A stretch of 61,086 nt of DNA from Buttiauxella noackiae ATCC 51607 (GTDB lineage Bacteria > Pseudomonadota > Gammaproteobacteria > Enterobacterales > Enterobacteriaceae): contig NZ_LXEO01000013.1 of the NCBI RefSeq assembly GCF_001654865.1, forward strand, positions 1-61,086. The letters run 5' to 3'. Position 1 is the first letter of the stretch. Each line of letters opens with the position of its first letter. A program made the position numbers and the translations under genes. Positions 17,571 to 25,314 of this stretch are shown one piece after another. Under the pieces are notes generated by a model. It had not been told where the DNA came from. It saw only the letters and a program-made list of their open reading frames with translations, and searched no databases.

Positions 17571-18814
17571 CTCTCAGTTTCCTGCGGTGCAGGCTGGTAT
17601 TTACTCACCACGTCACGGATTGCCTGCAACAACGCCTGAGCGGCAGGAGAATGCAGCGCCCCCTGGCGCCAGGTTAGCCCAATGGCACGGTGTGTATCCG
17701 GCAGTTCGACCGGCAATTTTACCAGTACGCCAGCTGCCAGCTCATACTCAAGCTGGTGGCTGGAAATTGCCGTTATCATCTCAGAATTCAGCAACAAACT
17801 ACGTGTAATCGCCAAATCACCTGTTTCCACCAGTGGCTGCGGTTCGGCAATTCCTAACTGTCCAAATGCCTGGCTTAACAGTTTGCGAGCAGGCGTAGCT
17901 GCGCGTGGCAAAATCCATTGTGCAGCAGCCAGTTGTTCGATGCTGACCGTACTCCGAGATAACGGATGATCGCGGCGGGCAAGAATAACCATCTCTTCGG
18001 TAAACAACGCTTCGTTGGTGATGTCCGCGACACCTTCGCGCAGCGCCCCAAAAATAAAATCGACATTGCCTGCACGTAATTCCGAAATCAGCGCGGTGAA
18101 TGCGCTTTCATTGGTTATCACGTTCACGCCCGGATAGTTCGCCAGCAGGCTGAGAATAGCTTCTGGTAGCAAGCGCGTGCGGCCTAGCGGTAGCGCTCCA
18201 ATAGAGACCGTGCCGCGTAAAATCCCCTGGCTGGCCGCAATATCCGCTGGAATATGACGTAATTCATTCAATGTACGACTGATGTTACTGGCAATTTCCT
18301 GGCCTGCACGGGTAGGCATCATTCCTTTTGGGGTGCGCTGGAACAGCGCTAAACCCGCGCCTTTTTCCAGCATTTTCAATGCAGCACTGACGGCAGGTTG
18401 GCTGACATGAAACATATTCGCCACTGTCTGAGTGTGATGCACCTGAAAAAGCGCCATAAAGACTTCCAGACGACGGGTGTTATAAAGCCAGATTGGTTCG
18501 GCAAATTCACGTCCGGCGATCTCTTTCCCCCTGACACTGGCGATAATTTTCGGAATAGCGCACAGCTCATCAATAGCGTGACGTGCGCGCGGCAAAATAC
18601 ATTTTCCAAATTCGGTTAATAACATTCCGCTGGCGTGCCGCTCAAATAATTTTAACGACAAACTGTGTTCTAAATCACGAATTGAACGGGTGATTGCGGA
18701 TTGTGTGCGAAATAAATTATCCGCCGCGCGGGAAACGGTGCCATGGGCCGCAACCTGGCAAAAAGCTCTGATTTGCATGATGTTAATCATTTCACAGGAG
18801 GGTGTTTTTTTCAT
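17546..18814 (-). CDS. galR: LysR-family regulator with two helix-turn-helix regions, probable gallate regulator
   Basis: 422 residues from ATG 18814 (an in-frame ATG at 18853 is also possible), about 120 longer than a normal LysR protein. Two winged-helix regions are visible in tandem: one near the N-terminus (MQIRAFCQVAAHGTVSRAAD, then SAITRSIRDLE) and a second about 95 residues later (LEVFMALFQVHHTQTVANMF, then QPAVSAALKMLE, ending in TRAGQEIA), followed by one effector domain. Position between galA and galB, convergent with one and divergent from the other, makes it the likely regulator of the island. The ligand is probably gallate or 4-oxalomesaconate, by analogy with GalR of Pseudomonas. 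Confidence 0.85.
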   Translation of the reverse strand: MKKTPSCEMINIMQIRAFCQVAAHGTVSRAADNLFRTQSAITRSIRDLEHSLSLKLFERHASGMLLTEFGKCILPRARHAIDELCAIPKIIASVRGKEIAGREFAEPIWLYNTRRLEVFMALFQVHHTQTVANMFHVSQPAVSAALKMLEKGAGLALFQRTPKGMMPTRAGQEIASNISRTLNELRHIPADIAASQGILRGTVSIGALPLGRTRLLPEAILSLLANYPGVNVITNESAFTALISELRAGNVDFIFGALREGVADITNEALFTEEMVILARRDHPLSRSTVSIEQLAAAQWILPRAATPARKLLSQAFGQLGIAEPQPLVETGDLAITRSLLLNSEMITAISSHQLEYELAAGVLVKLPVELPDTHRAIGLTWRQGALHSPAAQALLQAIRDVVSKYQPAPQETESYSLPATE

Positions 18815-18945
18815 GCTTTCGCCATTTATCCAGAGCTGATGAATAAACAACATAAATAAAAATCATACCTCAGGCAATTAAACTGATTACCCGCCCTGAA
18901 TAACGCATGACAGTATTTATTCATACGCACAACAAGGAACCCAAC

Positions 18946-19686
18946 ATGACAAATAATACAGCAGCAAAAACGGGGTTAGTGGTCAGCGCACATTCAGCAG
19001 ACTTCGTCTGGCGAGCAGGCGGTGCCATCGCATTACACACGTCGCGCGGTTACAACATGCATGTTGTGTGTCTCTCTTTTGGCGAACGTGGTGAATCGGC
19101 AAAGCTATGGCGTAAAGGCGAGATGACGGAAGAAAACGTCAAAGCCATACGTAAAGAAGAAGCGATGGCAGCAGCGGAAGTGTTGGGGGCCAGCATAGAG
19201 TTTTTCGATATGGGCGATTACCCACTGCGCGCGGACAAAGACTCATTATTCCGCCTGGCAGATGTCTACCGCCGTGTTCAGCCACACTTTGTTCTAAGCC
19301 ATTCACTGCACGATCCTTATAACTACGATCACCCGCTGGCAACACATCTGGCGCAGGAAGCCCGCATTATCGCCCAGGCTGAAGGGTACCGCCCTGGTGA
19401 GCCGATTATTGGCGCGCCGCCAGTTTACTGTTTTGAACCTCACCAACCCGAGCAGTGCAACTGGAAGCCTGATGTGCTGCTGGACATTACCTCTGTGTGG
19501 AAAAAAAAGTATCAGGCTATTCAATGCATGGCGGGCCAGGAGCACCTTTGGGAATACTACACGCGTGTCGCTTTACAGCGCGGAGTCCAGGCAAAACGTA
19601 ACATCGGTATTACTGCGGTGAAAACGCTCACTCATGCGGAAGGGTTCCAGAGCATCTTCCCGCGGGTGACGGAGGATTTGTCATGA
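18946..19686 (+). CDS. galB: 4-oxalomesaconate hydratase (PIG-L/LmbE family)
   Basis: 246 residues from ATG 18946, with AAGGA seven bases upstream; an upstream in-frame ATG at 18907 lacks a ribosome site. The zinc-binding motif of the PIG-L family appears in its GalB form (SAHSADFVWRAGG, about residues 12-24, in place of AHPDD), with further conserved HSLHDPYNYDHP near 118-129. The enzyme adds water to the enol form of 4-oxalomesaconate to give 4-carboxy-4-hydroxy-2-oxoadipate. It starts the second operon of the island, divergent from galR, and overlaps galC by four bases. Confidence 0.9.
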   Translation: MTNNTAAKTGLVVSAHSADFVWRAGGAIALHTSRGYNMHVVCLSFGERGESAKLWRKGEMTEENVKAIRKEEAMAAAEVLGASIEFFDMGDYPLRADKDSLFRLADVYRRVQPHFVLSHSLHDPYNYDHPLATHLAQEARIIAQAEGYRPGEPIIGAPPVYCFEPHQPEQCNWKPDVLLDITSVWKKKYQAIQCMAGQEHLWEYYTRVALQRGVQAKRNIGITAVKTLTHAEGFQSIFPRVTEDLS

Positions 19687-20393
19687 ACCTGATTAATAAA
19701 AGTGGTCTTGTAGTACGTAATATTCCACGTAGTGATGTATCCCAGTTCGAGTTATGGCGCCGGTTGGGTGTCGCGACAGTGCATGAAGCGCAAGGTCGCA
19801 AAGGGCTACTGGACAGCGCCATTCGCCCTGTTCAACAGGGTAAAGCCATCGCGGGAAATGCGGTCACTGTGCTGGTAACACCTGGTGATAACTGGATGTT
19901 CCATGTGGCGGTCGAGCAATGCCGTCCTGGTGACGTGCTGGTGGTTGCTCCTACTTCACCTTGCCGTGATGGTTTTTTTGGTGACTTGCTGGCCACGTCG
20001 CTTAAAGCACGCGGAGTGGTAGGACTGATTGGTGATATCGGGATCCGAGATAGTCATGTATTACGTGAGATGGATTTCCGCGTTTGGTCTCGTGCTGTCT
20101 GTGCCCAGGGAACGGTGAAAGAAACGCTCGGTTCGGTGAATGTCCCTATTCTTTGCGCAGGACAGGTAATTTATCCGGGGGATGTTGTCGTCGCAGATGA
20201 TGATGGTGTGGTGGTAGTGCCGTTTGATGATGCAATGCCTGTACTTGAGAATGCCCTGAAACGTGAATCCCTGGAGGAGGGGAAACGCCAGCGACTGGCC
20301 GACGGTGAGTTAGGGTTAGATATTTATAATATGCGCCAGCGGCTGGCAGAAAAGGGTCTTCGCTATATCGACACTGTTGATGAGTTGAACTGA
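19683..20393 (+). CDS. galC: 4-carboxy-4-hydroxy-2-oxoadipate aldolase
   Basis: 236 residues of the RraA-like class II aldolase family (HMG/CHA aldolases). The GDLLATSLKARG segment and the downstream IGDIGIRDS (about 117-125) carry the arginine and aspartate that bind substrate and metal in this family; VVADDDGVVVVP near 170-181 is also typical. It splits the hydratase product into pyruvate and oxaloacetate. The start overlaps the galB stop (ATGA), so the two are translationally coupled, and galD starts one base after its stop. Confidence 0.92.
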   Translation: MNLINKSGLVVRNIPRSDVSQFELWRRLGVATVHEAQGRKGLLDSAIRPVQQGKAIAGNAVTVLVTPGDNWMFHVAVEQCRPGDVLVVAPTSPCRDGFFGDLLATSLKARGVVGLIGDIGIRDSHVLREMDFRVWSRAVCAQGTVKETLGSVNVPILCAGQVIYPGDVVVADDDGVVVVPFDDAMPVLENALKRESLEEGKRQRLADGELGLDIYNMRQRLAEKGLRYIDTVDELN

Positions 20394-20394
20394 A

Positions 20395-21477
20395 ATGAAA
20401 CAACGCAAAATCCCTTGTCTGTACATGCGCGGAGGTACGTCGAAAGCCGCCTGTTTTCTGGCTGCTGATTTACCAGCCGACGCCGCTGTACGTGATAGCG
20501 TGTTACTGGCTGTTATGGGGTCACCTGACCCCCGGCAAATTGATGGCCTTGGTGGTGCCGATCCTCTGACCAGCAAAGTAGCAATCATTCAGCCATCTTC
20601 ACGCGAAGGCGTGGATGTTGATTATCTATTTGCTCAAGTGAATGTGAATACCGCAGCTGTGGATTATGGGCAGAACTGCGGCAACATCCTCGCAGCGGTA
20701 GGGCCATTTGCCATTGAACGCGGGCTTGTCGCGCCACAGGATGGGCACACACAAGTCAGTATCTACATGGAAAACACCGGGCAAATCGCCCGCGCAATTA
20801 TCCCAACAACTGCCGAAGGCGTGGAATATGAGGGGGAATTACGCATAGATGGTGTTCCAGGTAGTGCTGCGGAAATTGTTCTGGAGTTCCAGGATATTGC
20901 GGGTTCAAGCTGCGGTGCGTTATTGCCCACTGGAAATCCCCAGGACTACGTCGATGGAATTTCAGTTACCTGTATTGATAACGGCATGCCCGTGATACTG
21001 CTGCGGGCTAAAGATCTGCTACGTAGCGGTTATGAAAGTCGTGAAGTGTTGGATAACGATTCAGAGCTGAAACAGAAGCTTGAGTCCATTCGCTTGCAGA
21101 TGGGGCCGAAAATGCATCTTGGTGATGTCACTCACCGTACCGTTCCGAAAATGACATTACTGGCAGAGCCGCGCAACGGTGGCGCTATCTCCAGCCGTAC
21201 ATTTATTCCACATCGTTGCCACGCATCCGTCGGTGTATTGGGCGCGGTAAGTATTGCAACTGCCTGTCTTATTCCCAACACCGTAGCTGAGGAAGTAGCG
21301 CGAATCAGCGATACCCCATCACAGCGCGTCAGTGTTGAACATCCCACTGGAGAATTCAGCGTGTTGTTGCAGCTTGAAGGGCAACATATTGCGGGTTGCG
21401 GTCTGCTGCGTACTGCCCGGCTGATTTTTGAAGGGCAAGTCGCTATCTCAGGCACAATCTGGCCTCAGGGCATGTAA
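20395..21477 (+). CDS. galD: 4-oxalomesaconate tautomerase (PrpF family)
   Basis: 360 residues. Begins with MKQRKIPCLYMRGGTSKAAC; the RGGTSK motif and the later YGQNCGN (about 86-92) are hallmarks of the PrpF fold, a diaminopimelate-epimerase-like isomerase. GalD converts the keto form of 4-oxalomesaconate made by GalA into the enol form used by GalB. Its length matches the family, and its place after galB and galC fits. The start is one base beyond the galC stop. Confidence 0.92.
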   Translation: MKQRKIPCLYMRGGTSKAACFLAADLPADAAVRDSVLLAVMGSPDPRQIDGLGGADPLTSKVAIIQPSSREGVDVDYLFAQVNVNTAAVDYGQNCGNILAAVGPFAIERGLVAPQDGHTQVSIYMENTGQIARAIIPTTAEGVEYEGELRIDGVPGSAAEIVLEFQDIAGSSCGALLPTGNPQDYVDGISVTCIDNGMPVILLRAKDLLRSGYESREVLDNDSELKQKLESIRLQMGPKMHLGDVTHRTVPKMTLLAEPRNGGAISSRTFIPHRCHASVGVLGAVSIATACLIPNTVAEEVARISDTPSQRVSVEHPTGEFSVLLQLEGQHIAGCGLLRTARLIFEGQVAISGTIWPQGM

Positions 21478-21490
21478 TAAGGAAAACAGT

Positions 21491-22369
21491 ATGGCGAACA
21501 TCACAGTTATTGGTTTCGGTGAAGCAGGAACGATTTTCGCCAGCGAACTGGTGAAAAACCACCATGTGACAGTATGGGACACTAAATTCATTGGTGATGC
21601 AGGCGAAGCGATGCGTAATAAAGCCCGTATCTGTGGTGTACACGCAGCGGGTTCCCTGGCCGAAGCACTGGAAAATGCTGAGTGGATTTTCTCCCTGGTG
21701 ACGGCGGGAAATTCGCTCAATCTGGTGCTTGAATGCCAGCCATTACTACACGAGGGGCAATCTTTTCTGGATTGTAATTCTGTTGCGCCGGGCACAAAGC
21801 GGCAGGCTGCCGAATGTTGTCTTGGGCGAGCAAACTATGTCGATGTGGCAGTGATGGCACCTGTTCCACCGAAACGCGCCGCGACACCCCTGCTGATTGG
21901 CGGTGAAACTGGGCTACAAGCCGTACAGTTTTTACAACAATCAGGGCTCAATGCAAGCTTTGGCAGCAATCAAGTTGGTGATGTATCAGCGATTAAAATG
22001 TGCCGCAGTGTGATGATAAAAGGGCTGGAGGCATTAACCACTGAATGCCTTCTTGCAGCTAGACATTACGGCGTCGAAGACGAGGTATTAGCCTCGCTGC
22101 ATGCCAGCTTTCCTTCGCTGGGCTGGGACGGAGATTTCCCACACTACATGATAAGCCGGGTGGCAGAACATGGTGTTCGCCGAGCAGAGGAAATGCGAGA
22201 AGTGATGAAAATGATAGAAGACGCGGGTCTTCCAGCCAGTATGTGCATTGGCACAATCGCCACGCAGCAGAGGTTACCAGAAAGAATGACACAACTCGGG
22301 GTCGTATGGGAAACCCTTCAACCTTTTGACTGGAAACAAACTGCAGATGATTTGTTCCTGCGTCGTTAA
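21491..22369 (+). CDS. NAD(P)-dependent dehydrogenase of the 6-phosphogluconate-dehydrogenase-like family (DUF1932 type)
   Basis: 292 residues from ATG 21491, with AAGGA upstream and 13 bases after galD. The N-terminal Rossmann fold is clear (ITVIGFGEAGTIFASEL, GxGxxG at about residues 7-12). The C-terminal helical domain carries SAIKMCRSVMIKGLEAL (about 167-183), with the conserved lysine of the hydroxyacid dehydrogenase group. No gallate-pathway step known to me needs it. It may reduce or oxidise a pathway intermediate, or handle a side product. It is the last gene of the operon; two bases after its stop the integrase remnant begins. Confidence 0.85.
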   Translation: MANITVIGFGEAGTIFASELVKNHHVTVWDTKFIGDAGEAMRNKARICGVHAAGSLAEALENAEWIFSLVTAGNSLNLVLECQPLLHEGQSFLDCNSVAPGTKRQAAECCLGRANYVDVAVMAPVPPKRAATPLLIGGETGLQAVQFLQQSGLNASFGSNQVGDVSAIKMCRSVMIKGLEALTTECLLAARHYGVEDEVLASLHASFPSLGWDGDFPHYMISRVAEHGVRRAEEMREVMKMIEDAGLPASMCIGTIATQQRLPERMTQLGVVWETLQPFDWKQTADDLFLRR

Positions 22370-22371
22370 TC

Positions 22372-22571
22372 AGGGAGGGGGCGAGCTTCGGCAAGTTTGA
22401 GCGTCGAGTACTCGCCCAAGGCAAACATGCTGGATTTACCGTTGAGTTTAAACCGAGAGCCCATGCCTTTTTGCGATTGGGTTTCACTTCTGGATAGAGA
22501 CCGTTGAAATCATTGAGCCTATAGAGTTTTTCTTTCGGCTTAGCAGTGCGGCATTGCGTATCGGTGAGCAT
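22372..22571 (-). pseudogene. Truncated, frameshifted phage-type integrase
   Basis: On the minus strand from ATG 22571 the frame reads MLTDTQCRTAKPKEKLYRL and continues to VKPNRKKAW, the N-terminal arm-binding domain (DUF4102) of P4-like tyrosine recombinases. Near 22465 the homology moves to another frame, where FKLNGKSSMFALGEYSTL and KLAEAR continue the same domain, so there is a frameshift. The rest, including the catalytic domain, is gone: the homology stops at the end of the dehydrogenase gene. It is a relic of the event that delivered or flanked the gallate island. Confidence 0.85.
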
Positions 22572-22676
22572 AACTATACCGTTATTGTTCTCACTTAAAA
22601 TGAAGATGGAAGAATGGTGTACTTATCCATGTACTCATTGTTGACTGCTTTGTTAAGAGATGAGTTGCGCCTTAAT

Positions 22677-22707
22677 AAAATAAAAAATCCACGCAATAGC
22701 GTGGATT
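22677..22707 (-). terminator. Intrinsic terminator of ychF
   Basis: Perfect 9-bp arms AATCCACGC / GCGTGGATT with a 4-base loop; on the minus strand the stem is followed by a T-rich run. It lies 60 bases after the ychF stop. Confidence 0.85.
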
Positions 22708-22766
22708 CTATGATGTTTGTCAGTTCTCACAAAATCTAAGAAATCTCGTGAGACAACAAAACTTTT

Positions 22767-23858
22767 TTAGACGTTGAACAGGAAGTTCATTACATCGCCA
22801 TCTTTAACGATGTAATCTTTGCCTTCTGCACGCATCTTGCCTGCTTCTTTCGCACCTTGTTCACCTTTGTAGGTGATGAAGTCTTCAAACGCGATAGTCT
22901 GGGCACGGATGAAGCCTTTCTCAAAGTCAGTATGGATTTTACCTGCAGCTTGTGGCGCAGTTGCACCAACAGGGATAGTCCACGCACGCACTTCCTTCAC
23001 ACCAGCAGTGAAATAAGTTTGCAAGTTCAGCAGCTCGTAACCTGCGCGAATAACGCGGTTCAGACCTGGTTCTTCCAGACCCATTTCTGCCATAAACTCT
23101 TCACGGTCAGCATCGTCGAGCTCAGCAATATCAGACTCAACTGCTGCACATACAGCAACAACAACTGAACCTTCGGCGGCGGCAATTTCACGCACTTTGT
23201 CGAGGTATGGGTTGTTTTCGTAACCGTCTTCGTTGACGTTTGCGATGTACATAGTTGGTTTCAGCGTCAGGAAGCTCAGGTATTTAATAGCTGCTTTGTC
23301 CTCGTCGGTCAGAGGAAGCGCACGCAACATACCGGCGTTCTCGAGCTGTGGCAGACATTTCTCCAGCGCAGCCAGTTCAGCTTTTGCGTCTTTATCGCCG
23401 CCTTTAGCTTTCTTTTGCACACGATGGATTGCACGTTCGCAGGTATCGAGGTCAGATAGTGCCAGTTCGGTATTGATAACCTCGATATCGTCAGCAGGGT
23501 CGACTTTGTTATTTACGTGAATGATGTTGTCGTTTTCAAAACAACGCACCACGTGGCCAATGGCTTCGGTTTCACGAATGTTGGTCAGGAACTGGTTACC
23601 CAGGCCTTCGCCTTTCGATGCGCCTTTTACCAGGCCGGCGATATCGACGAATTCCATAGTGGTAGGCAAGATGCGCTGTGGTTTAACAATTTCGGCCAGT
23701 TTATCCAGACGTGGGTCCGGCATTGGTACCACACCAGTGTTCGGCTCAATAGTACAGAATGGGAAGTTTGCTGCTTCGATTCCCGCTTTAGTGAGCGCGT
23801 TGAACAGGGTTGATTTACCAACGTTCGGCAAGCCGACGATACCGCATTTGAATCCCAT
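22767..23858 (-). CDS. ychF: Redox-responsive ribosome-binding ATPase YchF
   Basis: 363 residues, the E. coli length. An Obg-family P-loop protein: G1 motif GLPNVGKST (about 8-16), switch region [20 protein letters not shown] (about 70-89), and NVNE in place of the GTPase NKxD motif (about 205), which gives the ATP preference of YchF. A helical insertion follows the G domain and a TGS domain closes the protein ([17 protein letters not shown]). It binds ribosomes and influences the stress response. Downstream of pth, as in E. coli. Confidence 0.97.
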   Translation of the reverse strand: MGFKCGIVGLPNVGKSTLFNALTKAGIEAANFPFCTIEPNTGVVPMPDPRLDKLAEIVKPQRILPTTMEFVDIAGLVKGASKGEGLGNQFLTNIRETEAIGHVVRCFENDNIIHVNNKVDPADDIEVINTELALSDLDTCERAIHRVQKKAKGGDKDAKAELAALEKCLPQLENAGMLRALPLTDEDKAAIKYLSFLTLKPTMYIANVNEDGYENNPYLDKVREIAAAEGSVVVAVCAAVESDIAELDDADREEFMAEMGLEEPGLNRVIRAGYELLNLQTYFTAGVKEVRAWTIPVGATAPQAAGKIHTDFEKGFIRAQTIAFEDFITYKGEQGAKEAGKMRAEGKDYIVKDGDVMNFLFNV

Positions 23859-23992
23859 GGTTTATTTTACCTTAATTACTTGATATTCAATGAGTTGATG
23901 TCGTCTCATTGATAAAATGATCATAACTTCCCACATTATACACGCAAACGGCATATAACGGGCGCAGAAATCCTCGTTGCCCGCAGTTCAGG

Positions 23993-24580
23993 CTAGGATT
24001 GTGCCTTAAAGGTATGCAGTCGGTTAGTAGCTTTAGTTAAACCTTCCTTTAACCAAACTTCCGTACAACGTGCCGCTTCATCTACTGCATCGTCAATCAG
24101 CTTCTGTTCGCTGAGTGGTGGTTTACCTAATACAAATCCGACAACTTTGTTTTTATCACCCGGATGGCCAATTCCGATACGTAAGCGGTGAAAGTTTGGG
24201 TTATTACCCAATTTGCTAATGATGTCTTTCAGACCATTGTGACCGCCGTGGCCGCCACCAAGCTTAAATTTTGCAACGCCTGGCGGGAGATCCAACTCAT
24301 CATGTGCGACCAGGATTTCATCGGGAGCAATACGGAAAAATGTGGCCATTGCGCCAACAGCTTTGCCGCTAAGGTTCATAAACGTGGTTGGGACTAACAG
24401 GCGAACATCCTTTCCGGCAAGGTTTATGCGCGCTGTGTAACCGAAGAATTTACTCTCTTCTTTAAGCGACTGGTTGTGGCGCTGAGCGAGCAAATCCATA
24501 TACCAGGCACCAGCGTTATGGCGGGTCGCCGCATATTCCGCACCTGGGTTTGCCAGGCCAACTATTAATTTAATACTCAC
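23993..24580 (-). CDS. pth: Peptidyl-tRNA hydrolase
   Basis: 195 residues from a GTG start (AGGA eight bases upstream). Contains the Pth motifs [17 protein letters not shown] (about 8-24, with the catalytic histidine in RHNAG), [10 protein letters not shown] (about 66-75), and DELDLPPG with [13 protein letters not shown] (about 93-120). It frees tRNA from peptidyl-tRNAs released by stalled ribosomes. It is followed by ychF after a 134-base gap, the usual enteric order. Confidence 0.97.
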   Translation of the reverse strand: MSIKLIVGLANPGAEYAATRHNAGAWYMDLLAQRHNQSLKEESKFFGYTARINLAGKDVRLLVPTTFMNLSGKAVGAMATFFRIAPDEILVAHDELDLPPGVAKFKLGGGHGGHNGLKDIISKLGNNPNFHRLRIGIGHPGDKNKVVGFVLGKPPLSEQKLIDDAVDEAARCTEVWLKEGLTKATNRLHTFKAQS

Positions 24581-24660
24581 GTTTAATTTCCTGAAAACAG
24601 ACCAGAGCCGCGTAGTTTACTGTGCTCAAGGCGCGATGACAAAGAGCGAATGTGTCATCT

Positions 24661-24784
24661 ATACCCGTCATACTTCAAGTTGCTGATGCGTTGGCTGCTC
24701 ACCTTCGCCCTAGTCACATAGTTATCTGTGCTCCAGGGACTCACGCGCTTGCCGCCTTACCACTACTCGAATTATTTGGGGTAT
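24661..24784. repeat. ERIC (IRU) element
   Basis: A 124-base imperfect palindrome with ends ATACCCGTCATACTTCAAG and, inverted, ATACCCCAAATAATTCGAG. The centre holds divergent copies of the conserved ERIC core (TCACC...CCTAGTCAC and GTGCTCCAGGGACTCAC). ERIC elements are about 127 bases long, lie in transcribed intergenic regions of enterobacteria and fold when transcribed. It lies between the divergent pth and ychH. Confidence 0.85.
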
Positions 24785-24878
24785 GTTTATTTATTGAATA
24801 GTTCATAGAGTGAATCATTAGAATTTGATGCTATTCAGCGAGTTATTTGTAAACTTTTGTAGTTTTTTCATTCGTTAT

Positions 24879-24922
24879 TGTGACCGCTAACGCACATCAT
24901 CCGAAGCGGTGTTGTCTATACT
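24879..24922 (+). promoter_or_regulatory. ychH promoter with candidate CRP site
   Basis: TATACT at 24917-24922 is a good -10. TGTGA-N6-ACGCA at 24879-24894 has a perfect left CRP half and a three-of-five right half; its centre is about 42 bases before the expected start, the class II position. E. coli ychH is known to be CRP-activated, which supports this reading. Confidence 0.5.
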
Positions 24923-24979
24923 TTACACACAAGGAGTGGGGATTTCCCCCGCCGACCCGCGAACACCCGGAGGTGACAT

Positions 24980-25258
24980 ATGAAACGCAAAAACGCTTCA
25001 TTACTCGGCAATATTTTCATGGGGTTGGGGCTTGTCGTTATGGTGGGTGGTGTTGGTTATTCCATTTTAAACCAACTCCCTCAATTCAACTTCCCGCAAT
25101 ACTTTGCCCACGGCGCGGTTTTAAGCATTTTTGTTGGTGCGGTTCTTTGGCTGGCGGGTGCTCGTGTAGGCGGACATGAACAAGTTGGTGACCGTTATTG
25201 GTGGGTTCGCCACTTTGATAAACGTTGCCGCCGTGACGATAATCATCGCCACAGCTAA
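24980..25258 (+). CDS. ychH: Stress-induced membrane protein YchH
   Basis: 92 residues with two membrane helices: about 11-33 (GNIFMGLGLVVMVGGVGYSIL) and about 45-65 (YFAHGAVLSIFVGAVLWLAGA), then a basic, charged cytoplasmic tail (DRYWWVRHFDKRCRR). It matches enteric YchH, an inner-membrane protein linked to stress tolerance and biofilm formation. A strong GGAGGTGACAT site precedes the ATG. Monocistronic, closed by a terminator. Confidence 0.92.
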   Translation: MKRKNASLLGNIFMGLGLVVMVGGVGYSILNQLPQFNFPQYFAHGAVLSIFVGAVLWLAGARVGGHEQVGDRYWWVRHFDKRCRRDDNHRHS

Positions 25259-25272
25259 AAAGTCTGGAAGTG

Positions 25273-25303
25273 AAAACGGTTCTGCTTAAGAACCGTTTTT
25301 TTT
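25273..25303 (+). terminator. Intrinsic terminator of ychH
   Basis: Perfect 11-bp arms AAAACGGTTCT / AGAACCGTTTT with a 5-base loop and a T run. Between the convergent ychH and dauA, so it may work in both directions. Confidence 0.9.
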
Positions 25304-25314
25304 GGCAAAAAAGT

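Noticed and set aside
22059-22571. A 170-codon minus-strand ORF across the end of the dehydrogenase gene
   Set aside because: Only its first third is integrase-like; the rest is antisense to a clear gene and follows a frameshift. Kept only as the integrase relic.
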